Assembly (NCBI GenBank): GCA_026008535.1
Contig: BRKX01000012.1
Coordinates: forward strand, 28,859,848-28,923,847
DNA length: 64,000 bases
Source: Perilla frutescens
Taxonomy: Eukaryota > Streptophyta > Magnoliopsida > Lamiales > Lamiaceae
Direction of reading: 5' to 3'
The translations under genes were made by a program, and so were the position numbers. The notes under the pieces were generated by a model, which was not told the origin of the DNA, searched no databases, and was given only the letters and a program-made list of their open reading frames with translations. Of the stretch, positions 26,546 through 38,595 are shown in pieces; position 1 is the first letter of the stretch, and the number at the start of each line of letters is the position of its first letter.

Positions 26546-27467
26546 TGGCAAATAACAACCATACAGTTCATTCATCTTTTGTGGCATCTTTTGCTTATTA
26601 CAAGAAACATAGCCACCATTTTTCCCAAAACCTTACCTCTATATATATATATCTTACTAGTCTATACTGACGAAAAGACCACTCATTCAAAATAAATCAA
26701 ACTTTCTCTCTCCATCTCTATACCCTTGCTAAACTTAAAATAGAAAATCCAACTCCGTCTGAACAAGAAAATATTACGAGGAGTAAGAAGTGAAGAACAA
26801 AACAGAGGTGTACCTTGAAACTCTAGAGAAGAGAACTTGAATGTTTAGGAGGTGAAGCTTGAGTTGGTGTGATTTGAGGTGAATGAGAACAATCTACTTG
26901 TACTAGAAGAATGAGAATGAAGCATGAAAATGTTGATATTTAGATTAATTTCTTATCTAAACATTGCGTTTATTAGTGTCGTGTGTTGAAACGGCATAGG
27001 TAGAGTGGTTCGACGACGGTTTTAACAAAGAGGGCCCGCGAATTTGGGCTTGGAAAATTTTAGATTATTAGGCCACAAGCAAAAATAAGAGGATTCATCT
27101 TAAAATAAAATAAAATCATTACAATATATAATAATAAATAGATTAAAATAATAAAATAGTACGAGGCATGACTTATAGGAACGTAACATAATGTATAATC
27201 ATATATATATATATATACTTGAACAACGAATGAATTTTTGGGGTGCTACAACTAAGGATAGCTAGCTCATCACAACCGTTAGATTGTAACTGCCTCAGTT
27301 TGTAGTGATAGTGCTGATACATGTATTAAGTTGTAACAAGGCACAAAATGTGATTGGTTGATATTGAATAAAAAAAATTTCCACATATTTTCTTCTATTA
27401 CTATTTCAATTGCAAACCCCACTTTATGTATATATAAATTCTTCAAACACAAACATTCGTAGATAAG
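26546..27467. other. Spacer, no gene recognised
   Basis: Contains a less AT-biased region at 26700-27060 without a convincing ORF. A non-coding transcript cannot be excluded, but nothing supports one. The end is AT-rich with a TA microsatellite near 27201. Confidence 0.35.
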
Positions 27468-27475
27468 CCTAAAAC

Positions 27476-28888
27476 TAGAGGTGGCAAACGGTTCCGAAAC
27501 CGGCGGTTAAAACCGGAACCAGCGGTTCCAGAACTGGAACCATGGCCGACGGTTCCGAACCGTGGCCGACGGTTCCAAATCGTAACCGGAACCGTCATTT
27601 GGCGGTTCGGTTCCGGTTCCAAAATTTTAGAACCAGGAACCGGCAGTTCTAACCGCGAACCGCCAATTTTTTTTAATTTTATTTTTGTTAATGTTAAACT
27701 TGTACAAACTTGAATAAAAATACCCATAATTTAGAAATCCAAAAAATAATATAAGATTTTCATATCCACATATTAGAAAAAAAAAACTTTGTGAAATAAA
27801 CTAAAAATCAATATTCTTTTATAAGAAAAGTCTAACTCATTGCTTTGATATGAAACCGATGTGGGACAAAAAAGATATGTTTCAACTCTCAACTATTAAC
27901 TTTCAAGTTTCAACTCTCAAACCAAATATCCCACATCGATTTTTTATCAAAAATAATGGTTTGGTTTATCATATAAAGGATATTAGGTTATTGGTTATCA
28001 TTACACCATTTTATCTTATTAGAAATATCATTTTGTTGAGATTTCTAATTCCTTATTTGTGGGTACATCAACTTTATAAAAATAATTTATTTAAATTATC
28101 AATATAAAATTTTTTATTACTTGTCAATTTATATATATACCTTAATTTTAAAAGGGAAAAATAACCTCTTCCTATGAATCACATGATAAACAAAATCAAT
28201 TGAATACAAATGTAGAGTTAATTATTTGAAATTAAACTAAACTCTAATTTCAAGTTGCTTCAATATTATTTTTATTTATTTACTTTATTATTTTTAAATT
28301 TTTATTTAAATAATTATAATAACAATTATATTATTTAAAGTTTTGTTATATCATATTATAATGGGAAGAAAATCCATCAAAATTAGAAGTTGTAGTGTCA
28401 TTTTTAATCTATGTGACCATATTCTTTTGAGATTAACCTTTGATTATTAGTGCAACTATAAACAAAGATTTAATATTAATTTATAAGAAAATTTAATTAA
28501 TTGTCTTTGATACAAACCAATGTGGGACAAAAAAAATGTCTCAACTCTCAAATCAAATTTCCCACATCGAATTTTTTATGAAAGGTAATAGTTTGGTTTA
28601 TCCTATAAAATGATAGTCAAGCTTTAGTTATCATTACACTAATATTTTCTTAGAGAATTCTCATAATTTTGGATGTTTTTTAATTTGTGGGTATTTCTAC
28701 TTAAATTTATAATTATTTTATAAATGAAATTTAAATATTAATATTTTTTAAAAAATAAAATTTTGACACGGTCGGAACCGTGGAATCGTTGGTTCCGGAA
28801 TCGTCCTGTAACCGTGCTTTCACGGTTTGGTTCCGTTTCCACATATTTGGAACCGTAACCGGCGGTTCCGGAACCGTCGCCACCTCTA
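27476..28888. mobile_element. Non-autonomous hAT element with 8-bp TSD
   Basis: Both ends read TAGAGGTGGC inward, then run into long GC-rich inverted sequence built from CGGTTCCGGAACCG variants. The eight flanking bases are CCTAAAAC on each side (27468-27475 and 28889-28896), an exact hAT-type duplication. The 1413-bp element has no transposase. Its AT-rich interior contains two direct copies (about 27850-27985 and 28510-28620) of a segment with ATGTGGGACAAAA and CCCACATCGA. Confidence 0.92.
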
Positions 28889-28896
28889 CCTAAAAC

Positions 28897-29370
28897 AAGA
28901 GGATGGTATCCTCTATTCCATATTTGATATTTTAATTTGCGTTCCACCATTAAATTTATGTTTTAATTTTTTTTTGCCAATTCATTTATTTGTATTTTAG
29001 TTAAATTTTACAATTATTAATTAGGGTTTATTATACCCAATTATGATTTATATATAATTTTTAGCATTCAACTTTTATTTTTAGTTAATAATTAATCATT
29101 GTGGATGATTATTTTATTAGTTATGATTTATCATTTTTTAAAAATTTAAAAATTAATAAAATAGGAATTAAAATACTAAATAAGGAATAGAATTAGCCTC
29201 TCCTTGTGCAACCGATGAGAACAATACAAAATCTTATACACGAGTACGACCTAACAAATATATAAATAACATAAAATATCAAATATAATAAAATCGCCAA
29301 AACTTTTGTGCATAAGGTGCATGGGTCGGCCCATCAGATGACCCCCAAAAAAAAAAAATCGCCACCCATA
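28897..29370. other. AT-rich spacer
   Basis: No gene or bounded repeat identified. Confidence 0.35.
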
Positions 29371-29377
29371 GTATTTT

Positions 29378-29575
29378 GGGTTTATTTTATTTTTTTTTGG
29401 GTGTTTTTAGGGGTTTATTTTGTATTTTTTTGGGTGTTTTTAGGGGTTTATTTTGTATTTCTTAGGATTTTTTTGGGGGTGTTTTTAGGAGTTTATTTTG
29501 TGTTTTTTATGAGTTTTGGGGGGTGTTTTTAGGGATTTATTTTGTGTTTTTTATGATTTGGGGGGGACGATTAGG
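29378..29575 (+). repeat. Minisatellite with about 33-base units
   Basis: Repeats of a TTTTGGGTGTTTTTAGGGGT / TTATTTTGTATTT unit, with growing divergence and G-run expansion toward the right. Confidence 0.8.
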
Positions 29576-29699
29576 AGTTTATTTGTGTTGTTTTTAAGAA
29601 AAAAAGAAAGAAAAACAGAAAAAAGAAAAAGCAGAAAAAAAAAACCGAAAAAAATGTAAAATAGCAAAAGAAAACAGAAAAAGAAAAAAAAAAGTCACG

Positions 29700-29758
29700 C
29701 GCGGGTGGTGGGGGGGATGTGAGGGGGGTTTGGGGGGAGGGGGGGGGGGCAATTGCCC
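29700..29758 (+). other. Guanine-run tract (G-quadruplex-capable)
   Basis: At least six runs of three or more G, including a run of ten, within 50 bases, ending GGGGCAATTGCCCC. A GGGGCAATTGCCCC-type palindrome is common near the ends of plant hAT (DUF4371/TTF-type) elements, which fits the hAT C-terminus downstream. Confidence 0.7.
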
Positions 29759-29949
29759 CTCCAACATTTTTAATTTTTTTTTTATATATATGTCTTACAA
29801 TTTTTTTTTCGATCAATTTCATTCTTGTACATATATATATGTTTGTTGGGCTAAATATCAAGAATTTATGTTAGGTTGGGTTGTGGGCTAGTGGGCTGGG
29901 CTTAGTAAGTTATATTAGTGGGTTGTGGATGGAATTTATTATTTATTTA

Positions 29950-30059
29950 GGTTTTTTTTTTACTCAAACACCCGACCTTGTGGTATTAAGGAGATTCGAA
30001 CCGGTGACTTTTGGTCTCCAAGCAATCTCACTCCACCACTAGACTATCCCCACCGGGAC
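29950..30059 (-). mobile_element. tRNA-derived SINE, copy 1, 11-bp TSD
   Basis: On the minus strand there is an A-box-like TAGTCTAGTGG and a B-box GGTTCGAATCTCC, followed by a short conserved body and a poly-A tail. It is flanked by TTATTTATTTA on both sides (29939-29949 and 30060-30070). Related copies are at 41885 and 59108. Confidence 0.85.
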
Positions 30060-30189
30060 TTATTTATTTAAGATTGAGAGAATTAGGGATTTAGGGACTA
30101 TGGTTGAATATCATTATTGAATTTATATTTATTGTGCATTATGATTTAATATTATTATTTGTATCAATTTGTTTTGATTTTTTTTAAAT

Positions 30190-30306
30190 GTAGAATATGG
30201 AGACAATTTAATTGTATATATTGAGAGGGATATGTTTTTAACAATTGAAAACGAGCCGATTTTGCAGCGTTTTCAATCGATGGATACACGCAGATTTCAA
30301 CTGTGA
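30190..30306 (+). pseudogene. hAT transposase C-terminal remnant (DUF4371/TTF-type)
   Basis: The frame ending at the TGA 30304-30306 encodes a short peptide with LIVYIERDM and ILQRFQSMDTRR. This is the usual C-terminal end (dimerisation region) of DUF4371-type hAT transposases. An AG acceptor lies at 30192-30193. The catalytic part is missing. The downstream TTTATTCCGTCACTGCA (about 30508) resembles the outer end of such an element. Confidence 0.55.
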
Positions 30307-30309
30307 CCA

Positions 30310-30960
30310 CTTTCTCAAATAAACACAACTACAACCTCACCAAATGTCAATTTTTAGCACATTTTTAATGTACTAAATATTTATACAGTTCTATTTTATT
30401 TAAATTTATGATTTTTATTTGATAATATATATGTGTTAATATATATTTACTTTCATTGTGTGGATTTTTTTTTTTTTTTACAATACAATTTCACCCTCTC
30501 AAAGATTTATTCCGTCACTGCACGCGCCCGTCTGATATGCGGTGTTGCACAGGAGACCTCCTCTAATAAAATCTGCAATTGAGAAATTGAAAAGGAAGTA
30601 GGAGAGCCCCCTGCTGCGGACTCCCACGGGAAGGGAAATGAAAGTAATCGTCTATTACACCTATTCCAAACAGCAAAACCCAATAAATTGAGATTAACTC
30701 TCAAAATTTAACGTGAAACCCAAATTATAGGATTAAACAAAAAAAATGGTTGTCATTACAACATTAATTAAAAACCCAACCGTCCAACACTCCCAACTCC
30801 ATGAATTATTACGACTTTAACTCATGAAAAATGACGTAACCAAAAATATAATTAATTAATAAATCAAATTGCCACGCAAATAAATTCGAACCGCGTTTTA
30901 TCTGTTATCTGAGCTCACTGAATTAAGTAAAAAATCTAGCAGCAGCAGATCGGGATCCGA
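30310..30960. other. Spacer between hAT remnant and CGR-like gene
   Basis: AT-rich, with a poly-T run at about 30467-30479. The minus strand at 30507-30704 has an ORF without recognisable features. The last part probably contains the promoter of the downstream gene. Confidence 0.35.
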
Positions 30961-31000
30961 ACTCCCAGTTCTCCCGCTTCTCTTTCGATTATCCATTTTT

Positions 31001-31823
31001 TGTAAGTACATTTATTTGCTCCCTTAATCACTCCGTTTTTTTTCGAGCACATTTGTACTTCTTTTTTCCCATTTTGATTTGTAAAACGCGATGCTGCGTT
31101 TCCTATTCATGGGATTAATGGGCTCTTTTTTTACACTATTATGGTAATTGGGTCAAATACGAGCTGTGGGATAGTTTGTTTGTTCAGTGATTTTGTTTGG
31201 GATTGAGATTTATGTTGATTTCCTTTTGTTGTACAGTGTCAGTTGATGACCTTGAAATAGCAGATCTTTTAGTTGATCACTTTTATTTGGGTTGTTCATC
31301 ATTGTATCGAGGAGTGTTGTTTGGGTTTGGGAGGAGTTAATTAGTTCAAGTTGTAAACTTTAGGCCAAATGAGTTATGTAGAAGTTTTGTAGCTTGTTGA
31401 TCTTCTTGATTGATGCAAAAGTAATGAGCAAGTTTATGGTTTTTGTTCTCAATTAATTGATTAGCTCATCTGCCCGTTGATGGCATTTGTTACTTTGTTA
31501 ATTCAGAAGCTAGTGTGTGTGTGTGTATGTGTTTGGATTATGATTAGATGAGGGATGTGTTTTTTTCTTGAAACATTTGTTGTGCATAGCGACTTGGAAG
31601 ATTAAATAATTTAGGAAGATATTCTTGTTTGATTGGGCTACGTGTAGAACAAATAACTCTACTCTCGGGTTAGCCTTTTTTTTTAATATGATCATTCATT
31701 AGAGATCTGTGTACTAGTAATCAATGAGATGGCATATAGGTGAAAGGCTATGTTGTATGTTTAGCGGTGCTTTCTGGCTTCAAAAACTTGTCCTTATTTT
31801 CTAGTCCGTTCAATCTTGGACAG
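31001..31823 (+). other. Probable 5'-UTR intron of the CGR-like gene
   Basis: A donor GTAAGTAC follows TTATCCATTTTTT near 31001. An acceptor CAG ends at 31823, twenty bases before the start codon. The stretch is T-rich, as plant introns are, and has no coding signal. The precise transcription start is not determined. Confidence 0.55.
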
Positions 31824-31843
31824 GTTCTTCAAACTGTTAGACG

Positions 31844-33877
31844 ATGTCAAGAAGACCCAATGCTGCTCGCCGTCTTGCAGATGGTGGGAGCATTCCTTTT
31901 GTAGGGGGATTTCATTCCAAGGCCCATCCATCTCCACTATTGTCCATTGGAATTTTTTTTGTGGTACATCTTGGATTCTTCTACTTCACCACCTCTCATG
32001 CATTTGTACATGTTTTCATGTGTAATGCACCATCATTGCCTATACACATAGTGGGTAGGTGCATGAACATGCATATTCATACGAAGATCCCTTTTCCTAT
32101 ATTGTGAAAAAAAAAAAAGAATGCCTTAAGGATGATGCTTATCCCCCTTTTTAGTTACCTATGGTGATGATCCCGTTTGCATAGTTGAGCAAGTTTGCTT
32201 TGATGTGAATCCATAACAAGCAAACTGATTGGCTACTTTTTTTTGCCAAATTTCAGGGAGCATTGCTGGTTGTTGGTTATCTTTATCATAATTCAGGTTT
32301 GTTCTTGGTCGTTTTAAACACACACTGCCACACCCTAGGAAGTCGATCTTATATACTTGTTCCAATAAGTATTATAGGAAGCTGAAAATATGAACATGTG
32401 ATGGCAACTATTCCTCTTGATAAGTAATTTTAGTTAAGAGTTTTTGGGAAGTATATTCAAAATCTCAGTTTTACTTTGTTCCTGTCAGGTGGCAGGAGTG
32501 GTGACATAAGTGCTTTAAGTAGACTTGATGGTAAGTATCTATGATTTAAACGCCAAATCTCTACCTTTTTTAGCACATGTATATATGTAGGAGATAGCCA
32601 AGATATTTTGCAAGGATAATAATATTGAATTATTTGTTCATGATTTGCTCAAAACATTTTCATCAGTGGTTGTTATTATTATTAATTCTTTATCAATAAA
32701 TTTCTTCCTATTCTCTGCTTTATCATTTTTGTTAACCCAGTAATGGTTTGTGCAGGTGTTTCATGTACTCTAGAAGTTCAAAAATTAATACCTATTTTGA
32801 AGAAAACATATGGCGATAGCATGAAAAAAGTATTACACGTGGGCCCTGAAACCTGCTCGGTGGTCTCGCAACTATTGAAAGAAGAGGACACAGAAGCCTG
32901 GGGTGTAGAGCCTTATGAGTTAGACGATGCTGATGCCAGCTGCAAGAGTCTTGTTCACAGAGGCATTATACGTGTGGCTGATATCAAATTTCCCCTTCCC
33001 TACAGGCCAAAATCATTTTCCCTCGTCATAGTTTCAGATGCATTGGATTACTTGTCACCTAAGTATCTTAACAAGACTGTTCCAGAGCTAGTGAGGGTAT
33101 CTTCTGATGGCTTAGTTATATTATCTGGTAATACTCTGAACCTTTTGTGCTCGAATTATTAGATTAAGTTATTTTATAAATGCATTGAGACTGCTAGATA
33201 GAAGATTTGAGTCATCACCCAAAATGTTTACTTCTTTTCTGTAGATAGTATAGACATCCTTTCCACTGCCCGGGAAATCTAAAGGGAGTCTATTTGTATT
33301 CATATCGGCCGACAAGTTATGAAGTTAGCAGGAAGTTCTACTAATTTTAATTTATAACATAAATGCATGCAGGTTACCCAGGTCAGCAAAGAGCTAAAGT
33401 GTCCGAGCTTTCCAAGTTTGGGCGCCCCGTAAGTGTCAAAATTTATTTTATTTATATTTTGCTACTATTCTTGGCATCTTTTCTTCAAATATATACATAC
33501 ATGATACATGTATACATATATACATATATTTATAGCTGAACACATCTATGAAAATCTTTCTGCTAAGATAATCTTGCTGGTCAGAGACAGTTGATCAAAT
33601 GTCTCTAAACAAGCATTTAAATCTTGAGTATTTGCATATTTTGCACAGTAGTGTTGAGCCTCAGGCTACAGCAAGTTTTGCATTAAGTAGTATTAAAATG
33701 AGCTCGTCGTTCATTTTGCAACAGGCGAAACTACGGAGCTCATCTTGGTGGATAAGGTTTTTCATTCAAACCAGCTTAGAAGAGAATGAATCTGCTGTGA
33801 AGAAGTTTGAGCAGGCAGCATCCAAGAAATCATTCAAGTCAGCCTGCCAAGTTTTTCATCTCAAACCATTGCATTGA
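31844..33877 (+). CDS. CGR2/CGR3-like Golgi pectin (homogalacturonan) methyltransferase
   Basis: Coding exons: join(31844..31963, 32257..32296, 32489..32530, 32756..33127, 33373..33428, 33725..33877). All have GT-AG borders, and the 783 nt stay in frame for 260 aa, close to the Arabidopsis CGR2/CGR3 lengths. The N-terminus is basic (MSRRPNAARR). It is followed by one transmembrane segment about residues 32-50, giving a type II Golgi topology. The luminal methyltransferase-like domain contains VLHVGPETCSVV, EAWGVEPYEL, VADIKFPLPYR and VIVSDALDYLSP, then YPGQQRAKV and RSSSWWIRFF near the C-terminus, ending ACQVFHLKPLH. These blocks are characteristic of the CGR family. From family knowledge it should methylesterify homogalacturonan in the Golgi using S-adenosylmethionine, affecting wall growth. 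No lesions are seen. The gene symbol is left open between CGR2 and CGR3. Confidence 0.93.
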
Positions 33878-34272
33878 TCGATCATTTGCTCATTCATCCC
33901 CCATTGAAGACGGTATTTTTTATGGCAACAATGCCAACGAGTATCTTTACTTCTTCAAAGTGTTAAATTAGTGTGCAAATTCTGTTATTTTATTTAATGC
34001 ACAAATATTTGACCTAATTATTGATTGAAAATTTTTGCTGGTCACCAACAATCGAGTCAGTGTATTTATTTTCTTTATTATTGTAGAGAGATTATCAAAA
34101 TATATAATTAGTCCATGCTAGATAGGCTTCTTCAATTCCTTTGCCCATATTTTTAGGTGTTACATTGGTAAATGTATCCCATTATAGTATCTATCGTCTA
34201 TTTACCTCAATTTCTTTCCCCCGTCCATTCCTCAATCCTTTATTTTTAGGAAATTTTCCATTGTATGAAATG

Positions 34273-34280
34273 ATATATAG
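34273..34280 (+). promoter_or_regulatory. Possible TATA box of PR-1-like gene 1
   Basis: TATATAGG, 51 bases before the preferred ATG at 34331. The spacing implies a very short leader. Confidence 0.4.
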
Positions 34281-34330
34281 GCGTAAAGTTGTTCATATTT
34301 TGCACTTTGTCATCTCAGCAACAACAGAGA

Positions 34331-34816
34331 ATGGGTGCGTTACGTGTTCCCATTCTCCTAGTTTGCCTGATAATGGCCTCAAGCCACCATATCCATGGCC
34401 AAAACGGCCCCCAAGACTTCGTGGACGCCCACAATGCGGCCCGGGCTGAGGTGGGAGTTCCGGGCCTTGTGTGGAACAACACGTTGGCGGTCTATGCCCA
34501 GGCCTACGCTCATTACCGATCGAAAGATTGTGCAATGCAGCATTCTGAAAGTACGTACGGTGAAAACTTGGCGGCCGGGGATTGGGACGTGAGCGCCAAT
34601 GAGGCAGTCAACATGTGGGTCGAAGAGAAGAGTTCCTACAACGTTAGCTCCAATACTTGTCTGAGAGGGGATGATCAATGCCTGCATTATACGCAGGTTG
34701 TGTGGAGAAGCTCGGCCCGAGTCGGCTGTGCCAGGGCCCGTTGCTCAGATGGCTGGACTTTTGTAAGTTGTAACTATGATCCCCCGGGCAACTTTGTAGG
34801 AGAACCACCTTTTTGA
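34331..34816 (+). CDS. PR-1-like secreted CAP-domain protein, gene 1
   Basis: Intronless, 161 aa from the ATG at 34331. An in-frame ATG at 34289 would add 14 polar residues before the signal peptide and is less likely. The signal peptide is about residues 1-23, with the mature protein starting QNGPQDF. The CAP domain shows DAHNAAR (His34), QHSES (His71), YGENLA and CLHYTQVVWR. There are six cysteines (67, 110, 117, 133, 138, 147), the usual PR-1 set. The C-terminus is CNYD followed by PPGNFVGEPPF; a CAPE-type peptide normally ends PY, so the Phe end is unusual. PR-1 proteins are apoplastic, bind sterols and are induced in defence. It lies about 450 bases downstream of the CGR-like gene and is clearly more divergent than PR-1 genes 2 and 3. 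Confidence 0.93.
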   Translation: MGALRVPILLVCLIMASSHHIHGQNGPQDFVDAHNAARAEVGVPGLVWNNTLAVYAQAYAHYRSKDCAMQHSESTYGENLAAGDWDVSANEAVNMWVEEKSSYNVSSNTCLRGDDQCLHYTQVVWRSSARVGCARARCSDGWTFVSCNYDPPGNFVGEPPF

Positions 34817-37440
34817 GATGCTATGTCTAGTGAAGCAGGCCTAATTATGTAAATGGATGATGGGTAATTAATATGCACCAGACTCACAATGCCTATTTTG
34901 TGATAAATTGAGATTAATTTTAAAGTGCATAAAACCAATCAAGTATAATTTTTTATGAGACCGTTTTTACAAATCAAGTATAATTTGACAAAAAAATTAC
35001 GTGAGACTGTTTTTAGCAGTCAAAATCTATTAGACGGATTATAATATGAATTAAAATTCATATTCAGTGATATTTATAATTTTATTGATGTTTGATTGTG
35101 TTCGAATACTGATCCGTCAGCCGTGCCATAATTTTATTTTAATGAGTATGACAATCTGAGACATGACTTCATTGTATAATTTTGAAAGCGAGTTAGCAAT
35201 TAAATTCCGAAAATAGGAACACATATATTATAGTCAAAAGGTTACTTGTTAAAATTAATGTTGGGAGAAAAAGTGGAGAATATTGAGGTTGAAAACAAGC
35301 AACGAAGCACATGCCCCGTAATTATCGCCCTGTAAAAAGTTATTCCAATACAAACAGTCTCTTCTTTTACTCAAAACTCAATAATTCAAACATAAATTCG
35401 TGCCTAATTTGCGCCTCATATTCTCTTTTTCATTTTTATATTCTCATTATTTATATTTAAATATATGACTAATCTCAGGATACGATCATCTACTTTATTT
35501 CTTGCGTTGCATTCTCTATCGTACACTTGATTTTTTTTTTCCAATTTCAATCTCTTGTGCTTAAGTTTAATTTTAACATTTGTTATTTAGGTTTCATCCT
35601 ACCCAATTAAAATGTATTATATTTTTTTAGTATTTAATTTTCAGTTTTTAGTTATTAATTGATTATTTGAAAAATTAAATACTAAAAAAATTATACTCCC
35701 CCTGTCCTGATTATATAGTGCTCATTACTATTTTGAGGTGTTCCAATTTTATAGTCTCATTACTATAAGTAATATTCATTTTCTTAGTAATGTACAAATA
35801 CACTTTTATTGAATCTTGAAAATTAAAAAACCAACCATTTAAAATTTGAAAGTCATATATATTCAATAAGAGTGTTATTAGAAGTTTAGCTTTAATGTCT
35901 TATTTTCATAAATATTTTTAATCTACATGTGACTAGAAAATAGACTATATAATTGAGACAGATGGAGTAATAAACTCTAATTTGGTAGGATGAACCCTAA
36001 ATTACAAATGCAAAATTAAACTGAAGTACAAAAATTTAAATCGAAAAAAATAATTGAATGTGCAATATATATTGCAACACAAAAGGTGCAATAGACAATT
36101 TCATGTGCTAGTTTAATACATGAGATTTCATGTTGCACTCTTTCTGTTTCATTCCATGTTGCAGTTTCAAATTATGAATTTTTTCTTGTATTTTTTTTCT
36201 TCAATTTCATTTTTTAGTCATTTAGTTTAATTTTACAATTGTTTATTAGGGTTCACCCAACTCAATTAGGATTTAAAATTATTTATTAATATTTAATTTT
36301 CAATTTTCAATCAATAATTTATTATTATAATTGATGATTTCATAATTAAATTTTATAATTTTTTAATTCATTTTTTGCTGATAAATGTTGATTATGATTA
36401 ATATTTATGTTATAATTAGTTTTTTATTTTATAATAAATATTATTAAAATCATAAATTTAATATTGAAATACGGAGTGAAACACGAAGGAATGCAACATA
36501 AAATTTGAACCACAATTTCATAGTTTTGCCCCCTAAAACAAAAGTAAAAATAATAATAATAGTTTCACATAATCCAATAAATTCGATCATAAGATAGAGG
36601 ACGAAATGAAAGTACTACTTCAATTCTGAAAGTGGTCGATATATATCATCGGATGTAATAGCTACTAAAATTATGGATGCAATTTAGATAAATTCTACTA
36701 GCTCCTATTTTTTATTGTTGAAAAGAAAAATAGCGGGACAGTGAGCGACCGTCCGCTATTTTCACTTTTCTCTTTTTTAAAAATATATACCCTAAAATAA
36801 AATCGTCGATATTTTATGATGAAGCCCAAACGTTCGTCCACAACTATTTTTTCAAAAATAAATATATACTCTAAAATTAAATTAGTAAATTCTAAAATTA
36901 AAATAAATTAATTTTCTTTGATTCGGCAGCTCGCGCAATATGGGCGCCCGACACTAACGCTCGGTCTCGTGCGCTACGCTCAATAATTAATTTTTTCAAG
37001 TTAAGTATAAATCATAATTGTGATGAAATAAAGTGTTTTTGAAAAAAAAAAAAAAACAGAAAATAAAAGTTGTGAGTGTGCTACACACAGATCAAATCTC
37101 TATGCCAATCGCGTGTTACATCTCTTGTGCAAGAACTATTTTTTTTTAATATATCCAAATTCAAAAATGGTAAACCCTAAATAAAAATTTAAAATTAAAA
37201 TAAATCATAATACATTAAAAAAAATTTGACATGTGAAATGTGATCCACTACAAGTGTCAACGTTGTTGTTGTGCTTTTTTTTTTTTTTTTTTTCCAGATT
37301 TGGACAAATTTTGAGCAGATTTGACCCGTTTGATAGTTTGTGATTCGTTATATAGACGGTCTAATATAAATTTTTGTCATAAAAGATATCTTATTAAACA
37401 AGTTGGAAGTTGAAGTATATATTTCAAATTTCAATCATTA
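34817..37440. other. AT-rich intergenic region between PR-1 genes 1 and 2
   Basis: No gene supported. Two related segments carry TAGGGTT and ATTTAATTTTCAATTTTCA-like words near 35590-35700 and 36240-36310, suggesting inverted or degraded repeats. A GC-richer patch at 36920-36970 has no ORF. Poly-T at about 37277-37293. Confidence 0.35.
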
Positions 37441-38050
37441 GTTTTTTACGGGCGGCCACAGGATGGTGACATGCGTTCACATGACTTTACCTGTTAACGG
37501 ATATCAGATATGGTTGGTTTGTCTCAACAAAAACAACCAAAAAATTCACATGATAATACAATTTTGATTCACCATTTAATTAGGGAGCTAGATTTTCTGA
37601 AATTTTATTTTTAAAATTTAGATGGAGATTTTCTGAAATTCAATAATCTCATGTTTGATTTGTAAAATCTATGTTATTTCAAAAAATAATTTAGTTAAGA
37701 ATCAGGGTACGATTATTTAGTCCAGTTTTGAATATAATGTGAGTCTGTGATTGCTAGCTAGGTTTATTTTATTTTTAAATAGAGTTCGCAATTTTATTTT
37801 TTGTAAAGGTTGTCGTAATTATTATTATTTATTTTAGACAATGAAAATACTACTCGTGGATTTGCACTCTGTGAGATTTTTTATTATTATTTTGTATATT
37901 ATGCCAAGTGTGTGGTGTTTGGAGACATGTAAAACGTAAATTGTTAACAAAAAATAAAAAAATTAGATCATAAATATCACCATCCTTCACGAGACGTCGA
38001 GACCCATTCTCATTTTTGACACATATATATAGCAATCAACATCAGTAGAC
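37441..38050 (+). repeat. Upstream block duplicated at PR-1 gene 3 (copy A)
   Basis: Three short blocks recur upstream of gene 3. GATGGTGACATGCGTTCACA (37463) matches a segment at about 41462, and ATTCACATGATAATA (about 37545) recurs at about 41540. AATATCACCATCCTTCACGA (about 37972) matches about 58510. The order and orientation are the same, which is consistent with tandem duplication of the gene plus its 5' region. Confidence 0.65.
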
Positions 38051-38542
38051 CCCATCAAACACAAAATATTACATCGTCGTGCATATATACTTGATCGTGG
38101 CATGAATGTTTTACTTTAAATTTAATACAATATTGTTAAAATTACTTAATTTTATTTATGTGATGCAGACTGAAATATTGCAAAGAGTGGATTAGCATAA
38201 CTGAATTTCATGTACAATATATCGACCGAAAACTAATTTTTGGACTGTTTCAAGTCGAGGCAATCGAAATTTTGCTTGAATTGGCGCAAAATCAAACCGG
38301 AGTGTCTCTATCTTTCTAGAAACACATAGTGAATAGTATTACTTTTAATTCGTTATTTAAATTGTCCTCTAGTCAACTCCTATTCTCATGAAAATGAAAC
38401 AAAAAAATGACTTCATTTTAGAGGATAAGATAATAATGAAATAATTAATTTGGAATATCTTTTAAAGATAGAATGCCGAAAACATATATCAAATTATTTT
38501 TCTATAAAAAAAGAAAAAAGAAAAACCTCCACCTTTTTCCCC

Positions 38543-38550
38543 TATAAATA
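38543..38550 (+). promoter_or_regulatory. TATA box of PR-1-like gene 2
   Basis: TATAAATA, 53 bases before the ATG at 38596. An out-of-frame ATG at 38574 lies in the leader and opens an overlapping frame. Confidence 0.7.
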
Positions 38551-38595
38551 CACCAACTCAACAATCTTCCAACATGCACAAAATCCACCACAGAA

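Noticed and set aside
29950..30059. Functional tRNA gene on the minus strand
   Set aside because: A- and B-box-like motifs are present, but there is no cloverleaf. The poly-A tail, TSD and two further copies show it is a SINE.
34289..34330. Upstream in-frame ATG as start of PR-1 gene 1
   Set aside because: It adds a polar Gln-rich stretch before the hydrophobic signal peptide. The ATG at 34331 gives a normal secretory N-terminus.
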